Shown here: positions 8,190 through 17,108 of the stretch, piece by piece
How the letters are laid out: each line of letters opens with the position of its first letter
Position numbering within the stretch: the first letter of the stretch is position 1
Assembly (NCBI GenBank): GCA_958295895.1
Contig: CATQHI010000016.1
Coordinates: forward strand, 1-43,930
DNA: 43,930 bases
DNA from: Saprospiraceae bacterium
Lineage (GTDB): Bacteria; Bacteroidota; Bacteroidia; Chitinophagales; Saprospiraceae
Direction: 5' to 3'
Notes under the pieces: generated by a model
The model's database searches: none
What the model was told of the DNA's origin: nothing
The model's input: only the letters and a program-made list of their open reading frames with translations
Program-made: the position numbers and the translations under genes

Positions 8190-9574
8190 CAGCAGTTCTC
8201 ACTATCGGTAATTTTGGTTCGGGTTGCTACTTTTGACTATGGAAAGCAACGATGCGGCTCAGCTCAGCGAACAGCTCAGTTTTGACCATCTCTACAACCA
8301 AGTTATCGTCCCCTTTTTCCGCTCCCTGGACGACGGGCGGGCCTTCAATGCCAGCTATTCCTTGCTGGATGCGCTCAAGGCCACCTTTGCCATCTACTCG
8401 CTTAAGGTGCCCTCCCTGTTTCAGTTCCGCACCATGTCACAGGCTGAGGATCATAACCTGAGTACGGTCTATCAGATCGGTCGCATTCCTAGCGACAACG
8501 GCCTGCGTAAGGTGCTCGATGGTCTGGACCCGGCCGCCCTGCGCGTCGGCTTTGCTCACCTAGCCGAGCGCGTCAAGGCAACGGGACTACTGGAGCGCTA
8601 CCACGTCTACGAGGACTACGTGGCCCTCAGCGTGGACGGCGTGGAGCACTTTTGCTCTAAAAAGGTCTCCTGCCCGCGCTGTCTACAGCGGCGTCACCGC
8701 GACGGTAGCGTGTCAAACTACCATGCCATGCTAAGTGCGGCAATGGTCAAACCTGGACTGGCCGAGGTGCTGCCCTGGGACCACGAGCCGATGACTCAAC
8801 AGGATGGCGAGGTCAAAAACGACTGTGAGCGCACCGCCGTACACCGGCTGCTGGCGAACTTCGAGGCGTCCCACCCCGAACTGGCCACCATCTTCGTGCT
8901 CGATGCACTCTATGCCTGCGCTCCGGTAGTCGAACGCATCGAGGCCAACGCGCGTTGGCGCTACCTCATCGGTGTCAAAGATAAGGGTCACGCCCACCTA
9001 TTTACCCAGTTTGACGAACTGGATAGTCAGTACAAGATTCCCTGGCAAGAATGGAAGACGAAGGGGCGGGAAGAATACGCCGTGGGCTACGCTAACGGCC
9101 TGGAACTAAACGCCGCCAACGCTGAGGTGGCGGTCAATATGCTCTACGCCATCATCAAGGACGCCATGGGTCAGGAGACGACCTTCACCTTCATCACCAA
9201 CCTGGAGCTGAGCCCCAACAACGTAGCGGAGCTATTAGCGGTGGGACGCGCACGCTGGAAGATCGAAAACGAGACGTTCAACACACTCAAGAATCAGGGC
9301 TATCACTTCGAGCATAACTACGGTCACGGTCAGGAGCATCTCTGCACGGTCATGGCCTACGTGATGATGCTGGCCTTCTGGGTCGACCAGCTACAGCAGG
9401 CGGCCAACCGCAAGTTCGGCGCCCTACTCACTAAACTCAAAACGCGCGTGAAGTTGTGGGATGCCACCCGTTCGGTCTTCCGGGTCGTACCCGTCCAATC
9501 CATGGACGCCCTTCACGATCAGCTCATCGACCTGTACTGCATCAGGCTCATTTGACCGATAGTGAGAACTGCTG
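8190..9574 (+). mobile_element. IS4-like insertion sequence with 9-bp duplication
   Basis: The element is 1385 bases long. Its left end CAGCAGTTCTCACTATCGGT (8190-8209) and right end ACCGATAGTGAGAACTGCTG (9555-9574) are perfect 20-bp inverted repeats. GGTTATTAT is duplicated on both sides (8181-8189 and 9575-9583). It carries one transposase gene and appears intact, so it is probably recent. The right-hand duplication overlaps the TIR stop codon, which is preserved. GC content is higher than in the surrounding cassette. Confidence 0.92.
8239..9555 (+). CDS. IS4-superfamily DDE transposase
   Basis: An uninterrupted 438-residue transposase starting at ATG 8239 (a TTG at 8224 is in frame). Candidate catalytic residues are the Asp in LSVDGVEHF, the Asp in FVLDALYA and the Glu in RWKIENETFN, the last close to the IS4 signature R-x3-E. 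Four cysteines (CSKKVSCPRC region) near residue 145 may bind zinc. The gene stop overlaps the first base of the right inverted repeat. The exact IS4 subgroup cannot be assigned by eye; the 9-bp duplication agrees with IS4-type elements. It faces the opposite way from the cassette genes. Confidence 0.85.
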   Translation: MESNDAAQLSEQLSFDHLYNQVIVPFFRSLDDGRAFNASYSLLDALKATFAIYSLKVPSLFQFRTMSQAEDHNLSTVYQIGRIPSDNGLRKVLDGLDPAALRVGFAHLAERVKATGLLERYHVYEDYVALSVDGVEHFCSKKVSCPRCLQRRHRDGSVSNYHAMLSAAMVKPGLAEVLPWDHEPMTQQDGEVKNDCERTAVHRLLANFEASHPELATIFVLDALYACAPVVERIEANARWRYLIGVKDKGHAHLFTQFDELDSQYKIPWQEWKTKGREEYAVGYANGLELNAANAEVAVNMLYAIIKDAMGQETTFTFITNLELSPNNVAELLAVGRARWKIENETFNTLKNQGYHFEHNYGHGQEHLCTVMAYVMMLAFWVDQLQQAANRKFGALLTKLKTRVKLWDATRSVFRVVPVQSMDALHDQLIDLYCIRLI

Positions 9575-9579
9575 GGTTA

Positions 9580-10425
9580 TTATTGATTGTCTGCGAATTG
9601 TATATTTTTAATAATCTCTTCAACTGTCATCAGATTCGATTTGTATTTCTCACCGAGTGTTGTCGTGACCACAGCTACTACAGACGATTGTTCAGGTAAC
9701 TTTGAAAACACTAAATCGACGCTTGGTTTGTATAGAACATAATCGATATCTACCGCTTCCCCATGCTCTAATTTATGTGGGAAATTAACTGGCTTTAGTT
9801 TTTCTAGTAAATAAAATGAATCTGGACCGCCTTCTAATGGATCGGTTAACTTGAAGGATGGCTCATAAAAGTACCTGTTCCCCTGTTCTACGTTAACAAT
9901 ATGAACCTGAAGGATGCACCCCGGACTAGGCCCCCTCTCTGTAAAAATTACTTTACATGACAAGAGCACTTTTCCACCGCTAGATTGCTCCTTTTCGGTC
10001 ACCGGCACATCAGGAGTCTGACTAACTTTGGAAAAAATTTTATCTGCAAGCTGTTCTTCTGAAATTTGTCTCAGATCAAGGTAGCTGATTGTTGGTCTAA
10101 TACCATCGATCTCTGTATCATCAAATCTAACTGGAAGTATATATTCCTCGTTTGTGTTTATAGCTCTTGAGATTGCAGTTTTGATTTCGTGATTCGTCCA
10201 AACCTTATCTTTATAGCTACTCGAAATAAATGGAATACAATATTTTGCAGCTTTCCGATAAACAAAATCAAAATGAATACCCAGATTTTTTCCCCATAAA
10301 TCTAATTCTTCGAACTCGTCGTAGAATACTGATAAACCCTTGCGCTTCAAAATCTCCGCCACTTTACGAACATATTGTCTGTCATTACCTGAGAAAGAGA
10401 GAGCAACATCATATTTGTATTCCAT
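9580..10425 (-). CDS. TIR-domain protein with C-terminal beta-rich domain
   Basis: 281 residues. Residues 1-140 are a TIR domain: box VALSFSGNDRQYV at 7-19, BB-loop region LSVFYDEFEELDLWGKNL at 31-48, and WTNHE at 76-80 with the Glu where TIR NADases carry their catalytic residue. Residues about 150-281 look like a beta-sandwich or Ig-like domain. Bacterial TIR proteins often cleave NAD or make signalling nucleotides in antiphage defence; activity here is inferred from the motif. It is the first gene after the recombinase-proximal core, in cassette orientation. An IS4-like element sits immediately at its stop codon without altering it. Confidence 0.85.
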   Translation of the reverse strand: MEYKYDVALSFSGNDRQYVRKVAEILKRKGLSVFYDEFEELDLWGKNLGIHFDFVYRKAAKYCIPFISSSYKDKVWTNHEIKTAISRAINTNEEYILPVRFDDTEIDGIRPTISYLDLRQISEEQLADKIFSKVSQTPDVPVTEKEQSSGGKVLLSCKVIFTERGPSPGCILQVHIVNVEQGNRYFYEPSFKLTDPLEGGPDSFYLLEKLKPVNFPHKLEHGEAVDIDYVLYKPSVDLVFSKLPEQSSVVAVVTTTLGEKYKSNLMTVEEIIKNIQFADNQ

Positions 10426-10746
10426 ATAAATGTTATTTTACAGTTAGATAATTTTGAATTAATCAATAAAATCAAAGGCCTATTAAGCGAATCCAACATC
10501 ATATTATTTAAACGACAAAATACAACTTTCTTATCTGTCTTAGCAAACTAATGAATTGTGTGAAATATAACTATTTTTTACCGGCGAGGTTCAACGTATT
10601 CAAAATTGACTGTTTTAGTTTTCGATGAGAACAGTACTAATCAATGAGAATACATCAAAGTAGTTTGAGTTACCCCGATTTGGGCATAACGTACTTTACT
10701 AGTGGCAACTAAAACCTAACCCTACTAAATAATTAATTGTGTCATC
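10426..10746. other. AT-rich leader of the first cassette
   Basis: About 320 bases between hairpin D and the TIR start. No ORF of note. The sequence is strongly AT-rich and could hold the promoter of the first cassette, but no clear TAnnTTTG element in the right orientation was found. Nothing else is evident. Confidence 0.4.
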
Positions 10747-10762
10747 GCCCGCCTTAGCGGGT
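10747..10762 (-). repeat. Cassette-start hairpin D
   Basis: GCCCGC-CTTA-GCGGGT forms a 6-bp stem (outer pair G-T) with a 4-base loop, two bases from core CGCCCAAC (10765-10772). Cassette-sense order: GTTGGGCG, ACA, hairpin with loop TAAG. It repeats the arrangement at sites A-C, here at the recombinase-proximal core. Confidence 0.7.
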
Positions 10763-10764
10763 GT

Positions 10765-10942
10765 CGCCCAACACCCCCGCACCCGCATTGCGTATAACCC
10801 CCTAATCCCCACGTAATTATTGACGCATACACCCCCATGCCCCGCTGTGTTTACGCAATAGGTCGACCGCTTGGTACGGCTATTGACGCGAACATCCCGA
10901 TTGACGCATACACGCATATCACGCAACTCATCACCTAGAACA
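10765..10942 (-). other. Recombinase-proximal attachment region (attI-like)
   Basis: It contains one core only (CGCCCAAC, 10765-10772; GTTGGGCGACA on the cassette strand) and no partner core, as expected of an integron attI rather than attC. Between core and recombinase stop lie three direct copies of ATTGACGCATACA (10819-10831, 10882-10894 with two changes, 10900-10912) and a weaker copy near 10849-10860. Such repeats could be accessory binding sites for the recombinase, as DR1/DR2 are in class 1 attI; that is analogy. No gene is supported here. Confidence 0.6.
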
Positions 10943-12073
10943 TCACTCCCCCTCCCCCAACCGATCCAGCGGACTCACTACACGTGACCGCTCCCGGTCC
11001 GTCACGTGGGTGTAGCGCTCCGTTGTGCGGCTGCTATGGTGGCCCAGTAGCTCCTGGATGTGCCGCAAACTCGTGCCCTGCTCTAGTAGGTGAGTCGCGT
11101 AGCTATGGCGCAGGGTATGTACCGTGGCGTACGGATTCACCCCACTCTTTTTCACCGATCGCTTCATAATTGCCTGCACACTACGCACTGAATAGGCACC
11201 ACCCGAGCGGCCCTCAAATAGCCAGTAAGTAGGTGAGTAGGACTTTTTGTAAGCCCTAAGTTCTTCCACTAAACTATTGGGTAAGGTAGTGTAGCGATCT
11301 TTGGCCCCCTTGCCCGCTTTTACAAATACCTGTAGTCGATCGTAGTACACGTCGGTCAGGCGGATGCTGCAGAGCTCGCTAAGTCGCAACCCGCCACCAT
11401 AGATTAATTTCAAGATACACCGGTGCTTCAAGTTGTCAGTGGCTGTAAATAGGCGACGAATCTCATCTACACTGAGCACCTGGGGAAGCTTTTGCGGCTG
11501 CTTCGGACGTAGCTCCACAAACGTTTGTTCGTGCCCCTCAATACGCTCCAGCCAGAACTTCAGTGCGTTCAGTAGTTGATTCTGGGTTGACGCCGCGTAG
11601 TCCTTAGCCGTAACCCGGCGTACAATGTACCGCCGTACCGTATTTCTATCTACTAGTTCCGCCGTGAGCTCTGGATGCTCCGCGAAAAACCGGCGCAGGT
11701 GGCCTAGGTAACTTTTGATGGTGCGCCAGGAGTAACGCTTTACCCGTAGCTCCTCCTCCGTGCGCAACAACGCTTCACGCCAGTGAACCGGTAAGCCACC
11801 AGATTGCCCAACGGACGGTCGGTCACTACTGTGTTGGTTGCTACGACTATCGTACAACGTGAACGTCCACTCCAGGCAGTTCCTGCCGTAATGAGACTTT
11901 AGGTGACGTAATGTCTCACTCGTGGCAGGTGCCGACCAGTACGCCTGGTTGTCGTGGTATACACAGTCTACCATCTCAGTGCCTCCCGCAAATAGTCGCT
12001 CGCCTGCCACGGCAGATCGGAAAATGTACCGTGTAGCCGTCCGCCCCGTCACCTTCTGTATCAAAATCTTCAT
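10943..12073 (-). CDS. Tyrosine recombinase, integron-integrase-like without the IntI insert
   Basis: 376 residues from ATG 12071-12073; the frame is open further upstream, but MKILIQKV is the natural start. A 90-residue N-terminal extension precedes a SAM-like domain (about 95-185, WRTIKSYLGHLRRFF) and a catalytic domain with R230 (GGGLRLSEL), K255, H319 and R322 (HTLRHSYATHLL), H345 (LLGHH) and Y354 (ERYTHV). The C-terminus RVVSPLDRL resembles the tail of IntI1 (RSPLDAL). Between KDRYTTLPNSL and the HxxR box there are only about 55 residues, so the extra IntI segment is absent. Its stop lies next to the attI-like core, the reverse of most integrons. XerC/D duty is unlikely given the extension and location. 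Confidence 0.85.
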   Translation of the reverse strand: MKILIQKVTGRTATRYIFRSAVAGERLFAGGTEMVDCVYHDNQAYWSAPATSETLRHLKSHYGRNCLEWTFTLYDSRSNQHSSDRPSVGQSGGLPVHWREALLRTEEELRVKRYSWRTIKSYLGHLRRFFAEHPELTAELVDRNTVRRYIVRRVTAKDYAASTQNQLLNALKFWLERIEGHEQTFVELRPKQPQKLPQVLSVDEIRRLFTATDNLKHRCILKLIYGGGLRLSELCSIRLTDVYYDRLQVFVKAGKGAKDRYTTLPNSLVEELRAYKKSYSPTYWLFEGRSGGAYSVRSVQAIMKRSVKKSGVNPYATVHTLRHSYATHLLEQGTSLRHIQELLGHHSSRTTERYTHVTDRERSRVVSPLDRLGEGE

Positions 12074-12129
12074 GCTCGTGCTTTGCCGGCAAACAACGCA
12101 CCGCCCAGCTCGACCAACGATTTTTATCC

Positions 12130-12147
12130 GTATACTTACGATTATAC
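12130..12147. promoter_or_regulatory. Short inverted repeat upstream of the recombinase
   Basis: GTATA-CTTACGAT-TATAC is a 5-bp inverted repeat about 57 bases upstream of the recombinase ATG. It could be an operator or part of a promoter. The minus strand reads GTATAATCG here. Weak evidence: short arms in AT-rich sequence. Confidence 0.2.
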
Positions 12148-12300
12148 ACGTCTTACACGGCTTCGCCCTCCATGCGTCGAAACGCCTGCCCCGAGTGTTT
12201 TGCGCCTCTGAGCCCATTGCACCGGGTGAAAATAAGATGTACAACCCTTTCTCCCGTTGCGTAGCGGGTATATTTCTACCGGAGGCTTACCTCATGCGCT

Positions 12301-12316
12301 GCACCTGCGGCCCCGC
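12301..12316 (+). repeat. Dispersed 16-mer repeat, copy 1
   Basis: GCACCTGCGGCCCCGC. Exact copies recur at 21954-21969 and 31695-31710, and an inverted copy with one change lies at 25808-25823. All are intergenic and upstream of plus-strand genes. This copy lies 86 bases before the typA -7 element. Confidence 0.6.
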
Positions 12317-12402
12317 CCCACACCCCTACCCATTTACCTGACACGGCTCACCCTTTCAGCCTTTTCCGTCCAACCTACTCACTTCAACCCCCTAACTTTT
12401 CG

Positions 12403-12410
12403 TACCTTTG
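12403..12410 (+). promoter_or_regulatory. typA promoter -7 element
   Basis: TACCTTTG matches the Bacteroidota -7 consensus TAnnTTTG, 37 bases before the typA ATG. The TTCAACCCCCTAAC region upstream offers no clean -33 TTTG. Confidence 0.6.
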
Positions 12411-12447
12411 CGCGCTCAAACGCGACCCCCCGCGCAATTTTCCTTCT

Positions 12448-14253
<1,806 letters not shown>

Positions 14254-14274
14254 GAATCTGCTAGTGCTCGTTGA

Positions 14275-15057
14275 TCAACCGGCGAGCTGCCGCACGATCA
14301 GCTCGCTCAGGTCGTAGACCATCACCTCATCCTGCTTCTCGCGGCTCGTCACCCCGTCGGTCATCATGGTGAGGCAGAAGGGGCAGTTCACGGCGATCAC
14401 GTCGGCGTTCAGACTAAGTGCTTCGTCCGTCCGCTCGGTATTGATGCGCTTCTCCCCAGGTTCGTCCTCCTTCCACATCTGCGCCCCGCCGGCCCCGCAG
14501 CAGAGACCGTTTTGCCGACTCCGCTTCATCTCCACGAGCTGTCCGTCGATGGAGCGCAGTACATCGCGGGGCGCCTCGTAGATCCCGTTGGCCCGGCCCA
14601 GGTAGCAGCTGTCATGGTAGGTGATCCGCTTGCCCTTGAACTCACCCCCCTCCGTCATTTTTATTCTCCCCGCATCAATCAGCTCCTGTAGTAGCTGGGT
14701 GTGGTGCACGATATCGTAGTGCCCCCCCAGCGCCGGATACTCATTTTTGATCGTATTGAAGCAGTGCGGACAGGCGGTCACCATCTTCTTCACGCCGTAC
14801 ATATTCAGCGTTTCAATATTCTGTAAGGCCACCATCTGGTACAGAAACTCATTACCGGCGCGGCGGGCGGGGTCGCCGGTGCAGGCTTCCTCATCCCCTA
14901 AAATTGCGAACTCGATTCCGGCACTGGTGAGGATCTCCGCAAAGGCACGCGTCACCTTCTGAGCACGGTCGTCGAAGGAGCCGGCGCAGCCTACCCAGAA
15001 GAGGATTTCGGGGGTTTTGTTTTCGGCCTGAAACTGGGCCATGGTTTTAACTGTCAT
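14275..15057 (-). CDS. CCG-domain Fe-S protein (HdrB/LutA/GlpC-like)
   Basis: 260 residues. Two cysteine-rich CCG domains are visible: CPHCF near residues 96-100 preceding GGHYDIVHHTQLL, and NGLCCGAGGAQMW near 185-197, with an additional WVGCAGSFDDRAQK at the N-terminus and NCPFC near the C-terminus. Proteins of this family bind a Fe-S cluster and pair with ferredoxin or membrane partners in heterodisulfide-reductase-like or lactate/glycerol-3-phosphate oxidation complexes. The natural partner is the membrane ferredoxin gene 15653-17002 just upstream; a broken toxin-antitoxin pair separates them. The electron donor and acceptor cannot be stated from sequence. Confidence 0.85.
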   Translation of the reverse strand: MTVKTMAQFQAENKTPEILFWVGCAGSFDDRAQKVTRAFAEILTSAGIEFAILGDEEACTGDPARRAGNEFLYQMVALQNIETLNMYGVKKMVTACPHCFNTIKNEYPALGGHYDIVHHTQLLQELIDAGRIKMTEGGEFKGKRITYHDSCYLGRANGIYEAPRDVLRSIDGQLVEMKRSRQNGLCCGAGGAQMWKEDEPGEKRINTERTDEALSLNADVIAVNCPFCLTMMTDGVTSREKQDEVMVYDLSELIVRQLAG

Positions 15058-15081
15058 AGTCAGCTACTCGTTGTCGATCTG

Positions 15082-15382
15082 CTAGATTAGAGCATCGACG
15101 TAATTATTCGTCAGCGTTGCTATCTCGCTCTTATCGTAAATAGTTAGTAGGTAGACCTTGCCCTCCTCAGTGTCGTCTAGCTCCTCCACTCTTGCCCTTT
15201 CCTTTACTGGTAATCGCTAAGCGGATCTTACGGAGATTTGGACCAATTAACACGCCCTGAAATGGATCACGTTCAAGCGTATCGTAGAGCTTGGATGGGT
15301 CATCACGCAAAGAACGATGTTTTTTGGCGAGACGTTTTACCCGCTTTCCGAACTCATCAGTCTGTTCAATACTATAGCTCAT
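15082..15382 (-). pseudogene. RelE/ParE-like toxin, frameshifted
   Basis: Starts at ATG 15380-15382 (MSYSIEQTDEFGKRVKRLAKK) and has the RelE-superfamily look: N-terminal helices, then NLRKIRLAITSKGKGKSGGAR. At about 15175 the frame breaks with an apparent loss of several codons, and the expected C-terminus (DTEEGKVYLLTIYDKSEI...) continues in another frame to a stop at 15082-15084. As sequenced the product ends after 71 residues and lacks the core beta strand, so it is probably inactive. The start overlaps the end of the antitoxin gene, typical of toxin-antitoxin pairs. Confidence 0.7.
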
Positions 15383-15642
15383 CAATAAATTCCCGTGCTG
15401 ACTGTAGCTTATGATTACCCTTCTTCACCTGTTTGATCTCTTCCAGACCATTGCGGATGGACCGCTCTAGATCAAGCCGAGCCAACGTAGACGTCCTTAA
15501 TTTTATCCCAGTGCTCAATAGGTATAACAACGGCCGTCCGATTTCCTTCCTGATCTTCTATATATCTGAGTTCCTGTAGGATCTCTGTTTCACAGAAGAA
15601 CTTTCGTTGTTCTTCAATACTCGTACGTGCGTCGGCGGCCAT
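15372..15642 (-). pseudogene. Antitoxin partner, frameshifted
   Basis: Starts at ATG 15640-15642 (MAADARTSIEEQRKFF) with the ELRYIEDQEGNRTAVVIPIEHWD pattern of DNA-binding antitoxins of RelE/ParE systems, such as DUF2281/prevent-host-death-like proteins. The frame ends early at VGSA (15472); the expected C-terminus (LARLDLERSIRNGLEEIKQV...FIDEL) continues in another frame to 15372, overlapping the toxin start by 11 bases. A shift near 15485 explains this. It starts 8 bases after the ferredoxin gene stop, so it was co-transcribed with that gene. Confidence 0.65.
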
Positions 15643-15652
15643 AAGTTGTAAT

Positions 15653-17002
15653 TTAGTCTTGCTGTGCCCAGGCAGTTCTAGAAGCAGGTACACTCCAGGC
15701 CCGCTGCTGGTTCTCAATACTGTTAAACAGCGGCATCCAGTCAGACGGGCCTTTAGCTTCGGTAAGAATCTCGTGCCGGCGCAGCTTATTGATCATCTCC
15801 AACGGATTGATCAGGATGGGACAGGCCTCGACGCAGGCGTTGCAGGTCGTGCAGGCGTGAATCTCTTCGCGGGTGATGTAGTCCCAGAGGTTGCGGCCAT
15901 CATCAAAGTTATCTACACTAAGTACGCCTTCGTTATTGGGCGCGTACTCAGTGTTGCCGGAGCGGATCTTACCACCGATCTCCTCGGCTCGGTCACGAAC
16001 GTTCATCACGATTTTCCGGGGGCTGAGCTTTTTGCCGGTGATATTGGCCGGGCAGACCGCGGTGCAGCGGCCGCACTCGGTACAGGAGTAGGCACCCAGC
16101 ACATCGATCCAGCTCATCTCAGTAACATCATCGGCACCGAACTCGGGCAGCGGGGCATTCATGTCGGGCTCGGGGGCATCGGGGTCACCGAGGCCCATCA
16201 TGGTCCTGACCTCGTTCATGACCTCGGGCATATTGAGCATCTGACCCTGGGGCTTGAGGCGGGCGAAGTAGGTGTTGGGGAAGGCCAGCAGGATGTGCAG
16301 ATGCTTCGACTTCGGGAGGTAGTTCAGGAAAACGAAGACCATGAGGATGTGGCCCCACCAGCCTATCCGTTCGAGGGTGTGAAGGGTCGCTGCGTCCAGT
16401 CCGCCAAAGAGTACCGGACCCAAAAAGCCGCTAACAGCGAAGTTGGTGGTCCGGTAGTGACTGGGGTCCAGGTCCTGTAGCACCACGTCCGTACCGTTCA
16501 TCGTGAAGATACAGGCCAGTAGAATGAGCTCGAAGACGAGGATCAGGTTAGCATCCAGCTTCGGCCAGCCCTGCATTTCCGGCTTGTGAAAGCGGGGAAT
16601 GAACAGCACGTTACGCCGCACAAGGAAAATTACCGTTGCCACAAAAGCGAGGATACTGAGTAGTTCGATCGTACTAATTACGAAGTTATACATCCCCCCC
16701 AATGGCCCCAAAAACCAGCGGTGTATGCCGAAGATGCCGTCGATGAATATCTCGATCAGCTCGATCTGCGTAAAAACGAACGCCACGTAGAGCATGAGGT
16801 GCAGGATGGCCGGAATAGGACGCTTGAACATCTTCTTCTGCCCGAAGGCTACCAGCAGCATATTCTTCCAGCGCGGAGCGGTAGGACCGGTTACTTCCTC
16901 GTCCTTTCCCAGCAGGATGTTAGCCCGCACCTTACTAAATTGGAAGTACGCAAACCCGAGTGCCAGCAGGGCAACTACCGCAAAGACGATCGACTGTAGC
17001 AT
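15653..17002 (-). CDS. Membrane-bound 4Fe-4S oxidoreductase subunit
   Basis: 449 residues from ATG 17000-17002; an upstream in-frame start exists, but the promoter element at 17008-17015 supports this one. Residues 1-260 hold about five to six membrane segments. Residues 300-410 hold two 4Fe-4S motifs, CTECGRCTAVCPAN and CTTCNACVEACPI. The architecture is NarI/HdrE-like membrane domain plus dicluster ferredoxin. With the CCG protein downstream it would form a membrane electron-transfer module resembling HdrDE or similar quinone-linked reductases. The substrate is unknown. Confidence 0.85.
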   Translation of the reverse strand: MLQSIVFAVVALLALGFAYFQFSKVRANILLGKDEEVTGPTAPRWKNMLLVAFGQKKMFKRPIPAILHLMLYVAFVFTQIELIEIFIDGIFGIHRWFLGPLGGMYNFVISTIELLSILAFVATVIFLVRRNVLFIPRFHKPEMQGWPKLDANLILVFELILLACIFTMNGTDVVLQDLDPSHYRTTNFAVSGFLGPVLFGGLDAATLHTLERIGWWGHILMVFVFLNYLPKSKHLHILLAFPNTYFARLKPQGQMLNMPEVMNEVRTMMGLGDPDAPEPDMNAPLPEFGADDVTEMSWIDVLGAYSCTECGRCTAVCPANITGKKLSPRKIVMNVRDRAEEIGGKIRSGNTEYAPNNEGVLSVDNFDDGRNLWDYITREEIHACTTCNACVEACPILINPLEMINKLRRHEILTEAKGPSDWMPLFNSIENQQRAWSVPASRTAWAQQD

Positions 17003-17007
17003 AGTCG

Positions 17008-17015
17008 TAAAGGTA
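17008..17015 (-). promoter_or_regulatory. Promoter -7 element for the Fe-S operon
   Basis: On the minus strand TACCTTTA lies 5 bases before the ATG at 17002. The distance implies an almost leaderless mRNA, like those of lysC and pyrR in this window. Confidence 0.5.
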
Positions 17016-17083
17016 CCGGAGGCGGGTGGGCTGTCCAAGGATCGCCAGCGAAAATTCGCTAGTTCGTCGGTTGCCGCACCTGC

Positions 17084-17101
17084 TCCCGATAACTATCGGG
17101 A
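17084..17101. terminator. Palindromic hairpin after the DinB gene
   Basis: TCCCGAT-AACT-ATCGGGA is a perfect 7-bp stem with a 4-base loop, 8 bases past the stop of the minus-strand DinB-like gene. No T run follows. It is preceded by GCACCTGC and followed by CGGCCCC, the two halves of the dispersed 16-mer seen elsewhere. It could be a terminator or a mobile palindromic repeat. Confidence 0.45.
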
Positions 17102-17108
17102 CGGCCCC

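Noticed and set aside
10699..10926. 75-codon minus-strand frame in the attI-like region
   Set aside because: It runs through the core, hairpin and direct repeats, has a composition driven by the repeats (RDMRVCVNRDVRV), and fits non-coding DNA better.
12074..12244. N-terminal extension of the recombinase to 12244
   Set aside because: The extra 57 residues are Arg/Cys-rich and start in intergenic-like sequence; MKILIQKV at 12073 is a better start.
10943..12447. tRNA gene as integration target near the recombinase
   Set aside because: No cloverleaf-like sequence or CCA-ended arm was seen between 10943 and 12447.
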